Source: Halanaeroarchaeum sp. HSR-CO
Lineage (GTDB): Archaea; Halobacteriota; Halobacteria; Halobacteriales; Halobacteriaceae
Length of the DNA stretch: 64,000 nucleotides
Assembly (NCBI RefSeq): GCF_024972755.1
Contig: NZ_CP087724.1
Span: 310,001-374,000, forward strand
Reading direction: 5' to 3'
The notes under the pieces were generated by a model. The model did not search any database. It worked only from the letters and a program-made list of their open reading frames with translations, and had not been told where the DNA came from. A program made the position numbers and the translations under genes. Of this stretch, positions 52,238 through 62,342 are shown in pieces. Every line of letters begins with the position of its first letter. Within the stretch, counting starts at the first letter, position 1.

Positions 52238-54697
52238 ATGAGTGGTCTCGACGGCGCCATCGACTGGGTGGACGATCGGGTGACGGAGCGACCGCTGCTG
52301 GTCGTCGTCGCGTTCCTGCTCGTGAGTGCCGTCGCCGCCGGCGGCCTCGGCGGGATCGAGACCCAGGCCGGCGGCGACCAGTTCCAGGAGGACGTGCCCG
52401 CCCAGCAGGCCCTCGAGGACATCGACGAGGAGTTCGGCGCCAGCGTTGGCGAGACCCCGCGCACCGCCCAGCTGCTCGTGGAGGGGGATAACGTGCTGTC
52501 CCGCCCCGCGCTCGAACGAATCCTCGAGTCACAGCACCGACTGGAGACGCGGGCGGGACTCCGCGTAGAATCGACCCGGAGCCACGCCAACGTGGTGGCC
52601 AGCGAACTGGATCCCACCGCGAAGACGCCAGCCGAGCAGCGTCGGGCCGTCGCGTCCGCGACTCCCTCACAGCTCGCCGCCGCCATCGAACGGGCCGACG
52701 AGAGCGGGCGACTCGCCGGACAGCTCTCGACCGACTACCGCCCCGTTGCCCAGCGGGCCGGGACCGCCCTCGTGGTCGTCTCCTACGACCTCCCGGAAAG
52801 CGCCGGGACCGCGGAAGTCACCCCGCTGCAACAGCGCTCGGTTACGGTGCTCGACGGCGTGCCGGGCAACGAGATGGGCGAGACGGCGTATCTCTTCGGC
52901 CAGGGCATCCTGGAGCAGGAGATCACGGCCTTGCTCACCGACACGTCGATCGTGGTATTCCCCGCGGCGCTCGCGTTCATCCTCGTCTTCTTGCTGATCG
53001 CCTATCGCGACCCCATCGACATGGGTCTCGGGTTGGTGGCGCTGGTCATGACGATGCTCTGGACTTTTGGCTTCATGGGGTACGCCGATATCCCCTTCTC
53101 GGATTCGCTCGTGACGGTGTTCCCGCTCCTGCTCGCGGTCGGTATCGACTTCGGCATCCATACGATCAACCGCTACCGCGAGGAACGCCTCGAGGGGAGC
53201 GACATCGACACGGCGATGCGGACGACGACCGACCAGTTGCTCGTGGCATTCTTCCTCGTGATGGTCACGACGGTGGTGAGTCTCCTCGCGAACCTGACGA
53301 GCACCCTCTCCTCGACGCGGAACTTCGGGCTGGTCGCCGCGATGGGGATGGTCTTCACGTTCGTCATCTTCGGGGGCTTTCTCCCCGCCGGGAAGGTGTT
53401 GGTCGACCGCTGGCGCGAGCGACTGCCGATCCCGAGCTTCGATACCACCCCGCTAGGGGAAGGCGGCTCCCTGCTGGGGCGGATCCAGCTCGTCGGTGTC
53501 GACCTCGCCCGGATCGCCCCCGTCATCGTCGTCATCGTCGTCCTGGTGGGCGGTGGCGTGGCGGGCGGCTACGGAACAGGGGTGGACACGGAGTTCTCCC
53601 AGGAGGCCTTCTTCCCCACCGAGGACCGGATCGAACTCTACGAGTCGTTCCCGGCACCGTTCTCGCCGACCGACTACACCTTCATCGAGATTCTGGACAT
53701 CTTCGCGGATGACTTCGACCAGGGGCAGTTCAACTCGGTGACGCTGTACGTCGATCAATCCGTCCGGGACGACGACGCCCTCGAACTGCTGGACCGGACG
53801 ACGCACAACCCACCGGATAGCTTCGCCCGCGCACCGGACGGGACCGCGCGTGCGTCCAGCGTCGTGACGGTCATCGAGGAGTACGCCACGGCGGACGAGG
53901 AGTTCGGCCGGCTCGTCGCTACCAGCGATCGGCTCGGGACTGGCGTGCCCGACCGCGACGTCGACGCCGTCTACGACGCCCTCCTGGACTCTCCACGGAG
54001 TGACCAGGCGCGCAACTATCTGGCGGCCGACCGCGGCAGCGCCATCGTCGAGTTCACCATCGAGGGTGCCGATGTGGACGGGGGAACCGCGGTCGCCGAC
54101 GCGCAGGCCATCGCCGACCGCAGCCCCCTGGACGCCGTCGTCACTGGTCAGCTCGCGGTCAACGAGGCCGTCATCGACGCCCTCCTCGAGTCGGCGATCC
54201 GCAGCCTGTTCGCGGCCATCCTCCTCACGGCCGTCTTCCTGGTGGTCACCTACCGGCTCCTCGAAGGACGGCTCGCGTACGGGATGATCAACCTCCTTCC
54301 CGTGCTCGTGACCGTCGGCGTCCTCGTCGGGACGATGCGACTCATGGACATTCCGCTGACGCCGATCAACGCGCCGATCCTCTCGGTCTCCATCGGGCTG
54401 GGCGTGGATTACACGGTCCACTTCACCCATCGGTTCGTCGACGAGTATCAGCGCGGGACGCCCCTCGCGGAGGCCCTGCGGGTCACCGTCCGCGGTACCG
54501 GTGGGGCGCTCACCGGAAGTATGCTGACGACGGTGACCGGGCTCGGCGTCCTCTATCTCGCGCTCATCCCGCTCATCCAGGACTTCGGTATCCTGCTCGC
54601 GCTCGGCGTCCTGTACGCCTACCTCTCGGCCATCTTCTTCGTCCCGTCGCTCATCGTCGTCTGGGACCGATACGCCCCGCCAGGGCTGGGAATCTAA
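52238..54697 (+). CDS. RND-superfamily exporter (HAE3/MMPL-like)
   Basis: 819 residues in two repeats, each with one helix, a large extracellular domain and five further helices. Family segments are FPLLLAVGIDFGIHTINRYR in half 1 and SVSIGLGVDYTVHFTHRFVD in half 2; both GxDxxxH-type stretches keep the Asp-His pattern. RND proteins of this class export lipids or hydrophobic compounds, driven by ion gradients. It is coupled to the CARDB protein, which could act as the surface partner. The cargo is unknown. Confidence 0.9.
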   Translation: MSGLDGAIDWVDDRVTERPLLVVVAFLLVSAVAAGGLGGIETQAGGDQFQEDVPAQQALEDIDEEFGASVGETPRTAQLLVEGDNVLSRPALERILESQHRLETRAGLRVESTRSHANVVASELDPTAKTPAEQRRAVASATPSQLAAAIERADESGRLAGQLSTDYRPVAQRAGTALVVVSYDLPESAGTAEVTPLQQRSVTVLDGVPGNEMGETAYLFGQGILEQEITALLTDTSIVVFPAALAFILVFLLIAYRDPIDMGLGLVALVMTMLWTFGFMGYADIPFSDSLVTVFPLLLAVGIDFGIHTINRYREERLEGSDIDTAMRTTTDQLLVAFFLVMVTTVVSLLANLTSTLSSTRNFGLVAAMGMVFTFVIFGGFLPAGKVLVDRWRERLPIPSFDTTPLGEGGSLLGRIQLVGVDLARIAPVIVVIVVLVGGGVAGGYGTGVDTEFSQEAFFPTEDRIELYESFPAPFSPTDYTFIEILDIFADDFDQGQFNSVTLYVDQSVRDDDALELLDRTTHNPPDSFARAPDGTARASSVVTVIEEYATADEEFGRLVATSDRLGTGVPDRDVDAVYDALLDSPRSDQARNYLAADRGSAIVEFTIEGADVDGGTAVADAQAIADRSPLDAVVTGQLAVNEAVIDALLESAIRSLFAAILLTAVFLVVTYRLLEGRLAYGMINLLPVLVTVGVLVGTMRLMDIPLTPINAPILSVSIGLGVDYTVHFTHRFVDEYQRGTPLAEALRVTVRGTGGALTGSMLTTVTGLGVLYLALIPLIQDFGILLALGVLYAYLSAIFFVPSLIVVWDRYAPPGLGI

Positions 54698-54876
54698 GGT
54701 GGGGTGCCGGGGCCGCCGCGACCGTTCGGACCGACACCGCGACGGCGGACGATCCCCTTCGCAGTCGAGAAACCGGAGACTGACTGCCATCGAACGAAAG
54801 AATACCGACTGGGACGGCCGGTGAACGGCCACAACCGACCGAACGGAGTCGGGCTGTCGTAGCGGGTAAAACGCGA

Positions 54877-57657
54877 TTACGCGTCGAGTTCTTCCTGGAG
54901 CATCCGGCGGAGCACGAGGTGGAGGACGCCGCCGTTCTCGATGTACTGGACGCCGGCGGGCGTGCCAACCTGTGCGGTCACGTCGAACTCGATGACCTCG
55001 CCGTCGTCGTCGACGGCTTCGACGTGAAGCTCGTCTTCGACGTCGAGGCCGTCCTCGAGGCCGTGGATGGCGAACTCCTCGTCGCCGTCGAGTCCGAGGG
55101 ACTCCCAGGAGTCGCCGTCCTCGAACTGCAGCGGGAGGACGCCCATGCCGATGAGGTTGTCGCGGTAGATGCGCTCGTAGCTCTCGGCGATGGTGGCACG
55201 GACGCCGAGGAGGTCGGTGCCCTTCGCGGCCCAGTCGCGGCTGGAGCCGGTCCCGAACTCGGTGCCCGAGAGGACCACAAGCGGCGTCCCATCGTCGCGG
55301 TAGCGTTCCGAGGCCTCGAAGACGGTGGTCTCCTCGCCGGTCGGCTGGTGGACGGTGTAGCCGCCCTCGACGCCGTCGAGCATCTCGTTCTCGATGCGGA
55401 CGTTGGCGAAGGTCCCGCGCATCATGACCTCGTGGTTGCCACGGCGCGAGCCGTAGGTGTTGAAGTCGGCGGGGTCGACGCCCTGCTCCTGGAGCCACTC
55501 GCCGGCGGGAACTTCAGTACTGAACGGTCCGGCCGGGCTGATGTGGTCGGTCGTGACCGTGTCGCCGAGGGTCATGAGACAGCGCGCGTCCTCGATATTC
55601 TGGACGCCGGGCTTCTCGACGGGGAAGTCCTTGAAGAATGGCGGCTCGCGGATGTACGTGGACTCCTCGTCCCACTCGTAGACGTCGCCGGTCGGCGCGT
55701 CGAGTGCGTTCCAGTTCTCGTCGCCCTCGTGGACGGAGTCGTACTTCTCCTGGAACATCTCCTTGTGGACGGAGTCGGTCATGATCTCGTGGACCTCGTC
55801 CTGGTCCGGCCAGATGTCCTCGAGGTAGACGGGTTCGCCGTTGGGGTTGTAGCCCAGCGGGTCTTCTTCGAGATCGATGTCCATCCGCCCGGCGAGACCG
55901 TAGGCGACGACCAGCGGTGGGCTGGCGAGGTAGTTCGCGCGGATCTTCGGGTGGATGCGCGCCTCGAAGTTACGGTTGCCCGAGAGGACGCTGGTGGCCC
56001 AGAGGTCGTGTTCGTCGATGACGTCCTCTACGGGGTCCGGCAGCGGTCCGGCGTTCCCGATACAGGTCGTACAGCCGTAGCCGACGACGTGGTAGCCGAG
56101 TGCTTCGAGGTCGTCGAGGAGTTCGGACTCCTTCAAATACTCCGTGACGACCTGGCTGCCCGGCGCGAGGCTGGTCTTGACGTGTGGCGGGACGTCGATG
56201 CCGGCCTCGACGGCGTTACGGGCGAGCAGGCCCGCAGCGATCATCACCGAGGGGTTGGAGGTGTTGGTACAGGAGGTGATGGCGCTGACGGCGATGGAGC
56301 CGTGGCCGAACTCGGTCGTCCGACCGTTGGGCATCTCGATCTCGTACTTCTCGTTGAGGTCGCCGACTGGCAGTTCGTCGGCCTCCTCGACGTCGGGGGC
56401 GGCACCGCCGTTCTCGAGCCAGCGGTTGAGCGCTTCGGGGTCGGCCTCGCCGTAGTCGGTCTCCTCCTCGACGAGCCCCCGGAAGTGGGTGCGCATGTCG
56501 CCCATCGGGATGCGCTGGTCGGGTTCGCTCGGGCCGGCCAGGCTGGGCTCGATGGTTGAGAGGTCGAGTTCGACCTCCTCGGTGTACTCGGGATTCTGTT
56601 CGCCGAAGAGGCCCTGGGCCTCCAGGTACTCCTGGACGACGTCGATGTGGTCGGGGTCGCGCCCGGTGAGTTCGAGGTAGTCGAGGGTGGCCTCGTCGAC
56701 CGGGAACATGCTGATGGTCGAGCCCTGTTCGGGGGCCATGTTCGAGATGGTGGCCCGGTCGGCGACGGTCAACTCGGAGACGCCGGGGCCGTAGAACTCG
56801 ACGAAACGGTCGACGACGCCGACCTGGCGAAGCTTCTCGGTGACGTGGAGGACGAGGTCGGTCGCGGTGGCGCCCTCGGGCATCTCGCCGGTCAGCTTGA
56901 CGCCGACGACCTCGGGCAGTTTCATGGTGATGGGCTGGCCGAGCAGTGCGGCTTCGGCCTCGATGCCACCGACGCCCCAGCCGACGACGCCGATGCCGCC
57001 GATCATCGGGGTGTGGCTGTCGGTGCCGACGAGGGTGTCGGGGAGGAGCCACTCGTCGCCGCCGTCCTCGCGCTCGTGGACGACCTGGCCGAGATACTCC
57101 AGGTTGACCTGGTGGACGATACCGGTTCCCGGCGGGACGACGCTGAAGTCGTCGAAGGCCTCGTTGGCCCACTTGATCGCCTTGTAGCGTTCGGCGTTAC
57201 GCTCGTATTCGATCTCGACGTTCTTCTGGTAGGCGTCCTCGGAGCCGTAGTAGTCGACCTGGACGGAGTGGTCGATAACGAGGTCGGCGGGGATCTCGGG
57301 TTCGACGACGTTCGGGTCGACGCCCTTGCGGTCGGCGGCCGAGCGGAGGGCGGCGAGGTCGACGACGGCCGGAACCCCGGTGAGGTCCTGCAGGACGATA
57401 CGCGATGGGGTGAAGGGTACCTCGTGGTCGGGGACGTCGGGCTGCCAGGAGGCGGCGTTCGCGACGTCTTCTTCGGTGATCATGTCGCCGTCCGCGTTGC
57501 GGATGACGGATTCGATGAGGATGCGGATGCTCACGGGGAGCTTGTCGGCATCGTCGATGATGCCTTCCTCCTCGAGGGCGGAGAGGTCCGCCATCTTGTA
57601 GGTCGATCCGTCGATCTCGATGTCGCGGATTGCACCAAACGGGTTCGGTTCTGGCAT
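54877..57657 (-). CDS. acnA: Aconitate hydratase (AcnA type)
   Basis: 926 residues. Fe-S enzyme interconverting citrate and isocitrate in the TCA cycle. The [4Fe-4S] ligands are in SAITSCTNTSNP and GYGCTTCIGNAGPLP; catalytic segments are VGTDSHTPMIGGIGVVGWG, SGNRNFEARIH and GTEFGTGSSRDWAAKG, all in normal order for the AcnA/IRP1 form. A TATA-like ATAAATTA (minus strand, 57695-57702) suggests a leader of about 15 nt. It serves the same pathway as the two citrate synthases. Confidence 0.97.
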   Translation of the reverse strand: MPEPNPFGAIRDIEIDGSTYKMADLSALEEEGIIDDADKLPVSIRILIESVIRNADGDMITEEDVANAASWQPDVPDHEVPFTPSRIVLQDLTGVPAVVDLAALRSAADRKGVDPNVVEPEIPADLVIDHSVQVDYYGSEDAYQKNVEIEYERNAERYKAIKWANEAFDDFSVVPPGTGIVHQVNLEYLGQVVHEREDGGDEWLLPDTLVGTDSHTPMIGGIGVVGWGVGGIEAEAALLGQPITMKLPEVVGVKLTGEMPEGATATDLVLHVTEKLRQVGVVDRFVEFYGPGVSELTVADRATISNMAPEQGSTISMFPVDEATLDYLELTGRDPDHIDVVQEYLEAQGLFGEQNPEYTEEVELDLSTIEPSLAGPSEPDQRIPMGDMRTHFRGLVEEETDYGEADPEALNRWLENGGAAPDVEEADELPVGDLNEKYEIEMPNGRTTEFGHGSIAVSAITSCTNTSNPSVMIAAGLLARNAVEAGIDVPPHVKTSLAPGSQVVTEYLKESELLDDLEALGYHVVGYGCTTCIGNAGPLPDPVEDVIDEHDLWATSVLSGNRNFEARIHPKIRANYLASPPLVVAYGLAGRMDIDLEEDPLGYNPNGEPVYLEDIWPDQDEVHEIMTDSVHKEMFQEKYDSVHEGDENWNALDAPTGDVYEWDEESTYIREPPFFKDFPVEKPGVQNIEDARCLMTLGDTVTTDHISPAGPFSTEVPAGEWLQEQGVDPADFNTYGSRRGNHEVMMRGTFANVRIENEMLDGVEGGYTVHQPTGEETTVFEASERYRDDGTPLVVLSGTEFGTGSSRDWAAKGTDLLGVRATIAESYERIYRDNLIGMGVLPLQFEDGDSWESLGLDGDEEFAIHGLEDGLDVEDELHVEAVDDDGEVIEFDVTAQVGTPAGVQYIENGGVLHLVLRRMLQEELDA

Positions 57658-57776
57658 TACTGTTCCTAGGTCACCACGTCCCCTTGAATGATGCTAATTT
57701 ATCCTGGAGAATCGACCGAGGGTCGCCGCGGGCGTCGTCGGTAGCCCTTTTGCCGTCGCCCCCGTATTTGGAGGTA

Positions 57777-58304
57777 ATGACTCGAACTGCGACGCTCGCC
57801 GGTGGCTGTTTCTGGTGTATCGAGGCCGCGATGACGGAACTCGACGGCGTTCTGTCGGCCACCTCGGGATACTGCGGTGGCTCTGTCGCCGACCCAACAT
57901 ACGACGCGGTCTGCACCGGAGAGACGGGCCATGCGGAAGCCGTCCAGATCGAGTACGACCCCGCTGTCGTCTCCTACGAGGACCTCCTCGCGGTCTTTTT
58001 CACCATCCACGACCCGACGACGCTGAACCGACAGGGACCCGACGTCGGGAGCCAGTATCGCTCGGCCATCTTCACCCACGACGAAGCGCAACGCGAGGCA
58101 GCCGAGCGATTCATCGCGGATCTGGTGGCCGAGGAGGCGTACGGTGGCGACTCCATCGTGACCGAGGTCGAACCGCTCGAGGAGTTCTACGAGGCCGAGG
58201 CGTACCATCAGGACTACTACGAGAAGAACCCGAACGACCGCTACTGTTCGGTGTACGCCGAACCCAAGGTTCAGAAGGTACGCGAGCAGTTCGCGACTGC
58301 TTAG
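57777..58304 (+). CDS. msrA: Peptide methionine (S)-S-oxide reductase MsrA
   Basis: 175 residues. The catalytic motif GGCFWC has the reactive C11, with C14 beside it; SGYCGG (C32) and QGPDVGSQYRSAIF are further hallmarks, and YHQDYYEKNPNDRYC near the C-terminus completes the family. It repairs methionine sulfoxide. ATG at 57777, one base after GGAGGT; a TATA-like CTTTTGC lies 26-32 nt upstream. Convergent with the histidine kinase, the two stops overlapping. Confidence 0.96.
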   Translation: MTRTATLAGGCFWCIEAAMTELDGVLSATSGYCGGSVADPTYDAVCTGETGHAEAVQIEYDPAVVSYEDLLAVFFTIHDPTTLNRQGPDVGSQYRSAIFTHDEAQREAAERFIADLVAEEAYGGDSIVTEVEPLEEFYEAEAYHQDYYEKNPNDRYCSVYAEPKVQKVREQFATA

Positions 58305-59845
58305 TCGTTCGCCGGTACGGGCGCCATGTCGCCCTTCCTGGACGCGTCGGTGAATTTCGGCAGGTCGATTTCGACCACGGTCCCTCGCGGTTCGCTGTCG
58401 CTGATCTCGAGCCGACCGCCGTTCATCGTGACGATCCAGTAGACGAGCCAGAGACCGAGACCGCTCCCGTGGGCGAGTGGCGTCTCTTCGCCCTCGCGGA
58501 GGACCGCCTTCTCGTGGTCCGGAATGCCGGGACCGTCGTCTTCGACACGGATCACGGTGCGATCGGCTCCGACCGACAACGAGATGGCCACGTGTGGCTG
58601 GGCCGAGTCGTTGTGCTCGATCGCGTTCTCGATCAACTCGGAGATGGCCGTCCGGAGCGACTGTGGCGCCGGGACAGTCGTCGAATCCGGCACCGAGATC
58701 GATACGTCGACTTCAGGGTAGGCCCGCGCGATCATCCCGCATTTCTGCTCGAGATGTTCGTCGAGGGGCTTGTGGCGATTCGTCCCCTCGGTGACCTGGG
58801 TGATCTGCTCGGCCTTGCCAGCCTTCTCGTTGACGGCCTCGAGACGACTCGCAGATTCGGCGACCGTGCTGGTGTGATCGCGGATTCGCTCCGCGAGGTC
58901 CTCGAGACGGGCCGCGATGTCCTGGAGCGTTCTGTCGGTCTCCGGTTCCGGGTTCGTGGCCGAGCGGTCTCGGTCTTGCCACTCGGCGACAGCGTCGGCG
59001 AGGGCCCCGACCTCCTTAGCGTACGTATCTTTGACGAGTTCGGCGTTTCCCACGACGACGTTCAGCCGGTTGCGGAGGTTGTGCCTGAGGACCCGGTTGT
59101 AGACCTCGAGGACCTGATTTCGGAGTCGGTGGGTGGTCACGTCCGCGCCGATCGAGACGTAGTGGTCGATGCTACCGTCGGCTCCCTCGATGGGCGAGAT
59201 GGTCATCCGGATGTACCGCCGTTCGCCGGCCTTGTTCTGGTTGATCAGTTCGCCGCGCCAGGTCTCGCCCCGTTCGAGCGTCTCCCACATCTCCGCGTAG
59301 ACGGCGTCGTCCGTCGCACCGGATTTCACGATGCGTGGCGTGCGGCCCAGCGCCTCCGCTTCGGTGAAGCCGCTGTTCTGCTCGAAGGCCGGGTTGACGT
59401 ACTGGATGGTCTCGTCACTATCGGTGATGATGACCGAGTGGCCCGTCTCTTCGACCGCTCGCTGGAAGGTCCGCGCTTCCTCGACGAGGTCGAGCAGTTG
59501 ATCGCGCATCTCCCGGACCGACCGGGTGAGCGAGCCGACCTCGTCGTTGCGATCCACTGCCACGATATCGCGATGGAGGTCGCCCTCGGCGACGGCGGCA
59601 GCGTCGGTGGTGAGTTCGTCGAGCGGGCGAAGCACCTGCACGTGGAAGTAGTAGGCCATCCCGGCGATGGCGACCAGACCGATCAACTCGACGGCCACGA
59701 GGAACTGCTGGAGCCAGCCGGTCACACCGCCGCGACCACTGAGCATCCAGAGCGAGCTCCCGACGCTGAGTGTGAGTAACGCGAAGACGACGAGCAGATT
59801 GCCTGTGGCTTTCCAGCCGATCTGGCGCCGTTTCAGACTCTTCAT
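58301..59845 (-). CDS. HAMP-PAS histidine kinase
   Basis: 514 residues. Two membrane helices (about 14-35 and 45-67), HAMP (about 68-120), PAS (about 130-240; [20 protein letters not shown]), phospho-domain with H255 in [17 protein letters not shown], a long helical insert, and the ATPase ([30 protein letters not shown]). There is almost no extracellular part, so membrane-internal or cytosolic sensing is likely. The signal is unknown. A leader with a GCCCC/GGGGC hairpin (about 59882-59900) precedes the ATG. Confidence 0.92.
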   Translation of the reverse strand: MKSLKRRQIGWKATGNLLVVFALLTLSVGSSLWMLSGRGGVTGWLQQFLVAVELIGLVAIAGMAYYFHVQVLRPLDELTTDAAAVAEGDLHRDIVAVDRNDEVGSLTRSVREMRDQLLDLVEEARTFQRAVEETGHSVIITDSDETIQYVNPAFEQNSGFTEAEALGRTPRIVKSGATDDAVYAEMWETLERGETWRGELINQNKAGERRYIRMTISPIEGADGSIDHYVSIGADVTTHRLRNQVLEVYNRVLRHNLRNRLNVVVGNAELVKDTYAKEVGALADAVAEWQDRDRSATNPEPETDRTLQDIAARLEDLAERIRDHTSTVAESASRLEAVNEKAGKAEQITQVTEGTNRHKPLDEHLEQKCGMIARAYPEVDVSISVPDSTTVPAPQSLRTAISELIENAIEHNDSAQPHVAISLSVGADRTVIRVEDDGPGIPDHEKAVLREGEETPLAHGSGLGLWLVYWIVTMNGGRLEISDSEPRGTVVEIDLPKFTDASRKGDMAPVPAND

Positions 59846-60138
59846 TGTACGAGTACGGGGTGTTGTGCCACGACCATGATGTGCCCCTCACTGTGGGGGC
59901 GGAGGGGGAACCGCTGTGCCGGAGTATGTGGTATACAAGCCGTACCATATCTAAAACGTTTGGGCGGGGGCGAAATTGGTCCGGGAGTCGCTGTCCACGC
60001 GATTCCCCCGGACGATTCGCTCCGGCGGAGACGCCACCACGGCACCGGCGTCTCGTCGGTCCCACCAGTCGTCCTCGAGCCGCGTTCGGCCGACGTCGGT
60101 TCGATGGCCTTTTTGCCCGCGGAACTGTCCGTTCACCC
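59846..60138. other. Promoter region between divergent kinase and S6e genes
   Basis: 293 nt. AT-rich minus-strand elements GTATAC (about 59931-59936) and GTTTTAGATATG (about 59947-59958) lie about 90-110 nt before the kinase ATG. On the plus strand CTTTTTG (about 60108-60114) is 25-31 nt before the S6e ATG. The remaining sequence is G+C-rich with no gene. Confidence 0.4.
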
Positions 60139-60693
60139 ATGGCTACGTTCAACGTCGTCGTCTCGGACCCCGGCTCCGGGCATTCGGAGACCCGCGAGGT
60201 CGAGGGCCAGGACGCGAATCGATTCATGGGACGCGAACTCGGTGACGAGGTCGACGGGAGCGCCGTCGGCCTCGACGGATTCACCGTCGAGATCACCGGC
60301 GGCTCGGACGCCGCCGGCCGCCCCCTCCGATCGGACATCCGCGGTTCCGCGCTCAAGGAGATCCTGCTCACCGGCGGCACCGGCTACAACCCGGACCGCG
60401 AGGGCGAGCGCCGTCGCGTGACCGTCCGCGGCCGCGAGGTATCCGAAGCCGTCTCGCAGCTGAACGTCAAGATCACGGGTGGCGACGGCGACCCGCTCGT
60501 CGCGATGGGCGTCAAGGAACCCGAAGAAGCGCCCGAAGCTGACGAAGCGGCCGAGGAAGAAGCCGAAGCGGCAGACGCCGAGGAAGAAGCCGAAGCGGCA
60601 GACGCCGAGGAAGAAGCCGAAGAAGCCGACGCCGACGAAGAAAACGACGAGGACGCCGAGGACGAATCGGCCGCCGAAGACGACGAGGAGTAA
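60139..60693 (+). CDS. rps6e: 30S ribosomal protein S6e with acidic repeat tail
   Basis: 184 residues. The S6e core is about 1-128 ([20 protein letters not shown], then [13 protein letters not shown] and [20 protein letters not shown]-like [15 protein letters not shown]). The tail of about 55 residues is almost pure Glu, Asp and Ala in three 9-residue repeats. The archaeal core protein is about 125-135 residues, so the tail is an added acidic extension. The start was chosen at MATFNVVV, behind a weak TATA-like element. Confidence 0.94.
   Translation: MATFNVVVSDPGSGHSETREVEGQDANRFMGRELGDEVDGSAVGLDGFTVEITGGSDAAGRPLRSDIRGSALKEILLTGGTGYNPDREGERRRVTVRGREVSEAVSQLNVKITGGDGDPLVAMGVKEPEEAPEADEAAEEEAEAADAEEEAEAADAEEEAEEADADEENDEDAEDESAAEDDEE
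60553..60633 (+). repeat. Three 27-bp in-frame repeats in the S6e tail
   Basis: Units 60553-60579 and 60580-60606 are identical; 60607-60633 differs at a few bases. They encode EEEAEAADA-type 9-residue repeats, so slippage can lengthen or shorten the tail without shifting frame. Confidence 0.85.
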
Positions 60694-60768
60694 TCACTCC
60701 CCGGGACTGGCGCCGACTCGCGACTCCGTGTCAACGGCCTTTTCCCGACACGTTTCGTAGCGACGGCG

Positions 60769-61215
60769 ATGACTGGCGACCGGGTCGCGGCGTTCCTCGC
60801 CGGCGACCGCCCGGACGACGTCGCGCTCTACCTGACAGCAGACCGCATCTCGAACGTGGAGGCCTTGCTCGACCGATCGTCGGCGGAAGCCGTCGGTGAC
60901 GGTGTCCTCCTCGTCGTGGACGGCGACACGGGCCGTTCCGTGTTCGAGCGGTTCACCGGCCAGGACGCCATGGACTTCACGGGGGTGGCGATGCAACGCG
61001 AGGGACACGTCGACGCCGACCTCGCTGGTGGTGAGTGCCCCGAGTCGGGCGACGACCAGCCCCACGAACCGGCCTTCGTCTTTGCCTTCTCGGAGGCGCA
61101 GAACGAGGAGGTCGGCGGCCTGTACGAACGAGGTGACGTCGTCCACGCGTACGCGCAGTGTTCGTGTGGGACGGCGTACTCGGATAAGTGGGTCGTCGAC
61201 GAGCGGGACGGGTGA
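60769..61215 (+). CDS. DUF5807-type haloarchaeal protein
   Basis: 148 residues. Single domain starting MTGDRVAAFLAGDRPDDVAL, with FVFAFSEAQNEEVGGLYERG and a C-terminal cysteine pair in QCSCGTAYSDKW. Another Cys is in GGECPES. It resembles a haloarchaea-only family (DUF5807, from memory). No function known; the end is convergent with the DHH gene. Confidence 0.75.
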   Translation: MTGDRVAAFLAGDRPDDVALYLTADRISNVEALLDRSSAEAVGDGVLLVVDGDTGRSVFERFTGQDAMDFTGVAMQREGHVDADLAGGECPESGDDQPHEPAFVFAFSEAQNEEVGGLYERGDVVHAYAQCSCGTAYSDKWVVDERDG

Positions 61216-61230
61216 CGCCGCGAGAAGCGA

Positions 61231-62301
61231 CTACTCTTCGCGCTCGAGCGTTCCGAAGGCGTTGAGGATGACCTGTTTCGCCGTCGCCCCCTGGGTCGTC
61301 CAGTGGTGCGCGTAATCGAGCATGTCCTCGTAGATACGGGGTTTACAGCCCGCCGCACGGGGATGTCCGCCCCCGCTGACCTGGCGGGCGACCTCGTGGG
61401 CCCGTTCGAAGGTGTCACTGCCGCGGATGCTGGCGCTGCCGGCGGGCTTGACGATGACCGCCGCGTCGGCGCCCTGCACCCTTAGCTCCTCGGCGACTTC
61501 GTTCTGGGAGCAGCGGCCGTAGGTCACGCCCACGGTCCAGCCGTTCACCTCGCGCATGTCGGCCCGGGCGACGGCTCGCTCGATGAGTGCTTCCTTCTCG
61601 ACGCGTTTCTCTGCCAGGAACTCCTGGACCGCCTCGGGGAGGTCGACGCCGTGTTCCTGGACGACCTCGACGTACTCCTCCGGGTCGGTCCAGTAGGCGT
61701 AGTCGGCGAGATCGTCGCTCCGTTCGTCCTCGCGGAGCCAGAGGTCGTGGTCCCGGGTCACGACGGCCAATTCGACCAGGTAGTCCGGAACGTCGGCATC
61801 CAGAGCGCGGACCGCGACGTCGGCGGTGCACTCCTCTTCGGAGTCGCCCACGACCAGTCGGACGCCGCTCTCATCGACGGCGGTCGTGGCCTCGTCGGTC
61901 CACTGGTGGTGATCGAACCACGAGACGGTGCGCGCGTGCTCGACCAGGTCGGCGAGTGGCTCCTCGATATACTTCGGGTCGTCCGGGGCGAGGTCACAGA
62001 CGAAGACCGTCGCGCCGGGTTCGCCGTACTCCGCCGCGCGTTCGAGGCTCTCCTCGAGTTCGTGGGGACTGGTCGGCAGGAGGGCCCCCTCGCCGAACAC
62101 CTCGCGGATGATCGCGACGCAGGCCAGCCCATCGGCGTCGGGGTCGGCGAGGACGAGGACGTCGGCCCCGCTCGCTCGCTCCGCTATCTCCTCGTCCTTG
62201 CGCTCCTCGGCGACGTCGTCGGGGACGAAGAAGCCGGTGCCGGGGATGAGCGATTTCCGTTCGAGCGAGAGGTCCTCGTCGTCGATGACCCAGTCTTGCA
62301 T
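61231..62301 (-). CDS. DHH/DHHA1-family phosphoesterase
   Basis: 356 residues. The DHH-domain motifs are ADPDADGLACVAI (motif I), VFVCDLAPDD (II) and WFDHHQWTD (III, DHH), and the C-terminal DHHA1 domain has SIRGSDTFERAHEVARQ and SGGGHPRAAGC. Likely a RecJ/NrnA-like exonuclease or oligoribonuclease acting with manganese; archaeal members have varied roles in DNA repair and RNA turnover. ATG at 62301. No neighbour points to a specific partner. Confidence 0.9.
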   Translation of the reverse strand: MQDWVIDDEDLSLERKSLIPGTGFFVPDDVAEERKDEEIAERASGADVLVLADPDADGLACVAIIREVFGEGALLPTSPHELEESLERAAEYGEPGATVFVCDLAPDDPKYIEEPLADLVEHARTVSWFDHHQWTDEATTAVDESGVRLVVGDSEEECTADVAVRALDADVPDYLVELAVVTRDHDLWLREDERSDDLADYAYWTDPEEYVEVVQEHGVDLPEAVQEFLAEKRVEKEALIERAVARADMREVNGWTVGVTYGRCSQNEVAEELRVQGADAAVIVKPAGSASIRGSDTFERAHEVARQVSGGGHPRAAGCKPRIYEDMLDYAHHWTTQGATAKQVILNAFGTLEREE

Positions 62302-62342
62302 ACCGACTGGTCGGGCCGGCGGGCCAAGAATGACCCGGTTGG

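Noticed and set aside
57766-57776. Shine-Dalgarno as the main start signal of msrA
   Set aside because: GGAGGT is only one base from the ATG, too near for normal pairing; the TATA-like element at leaderless distance explains the start better.
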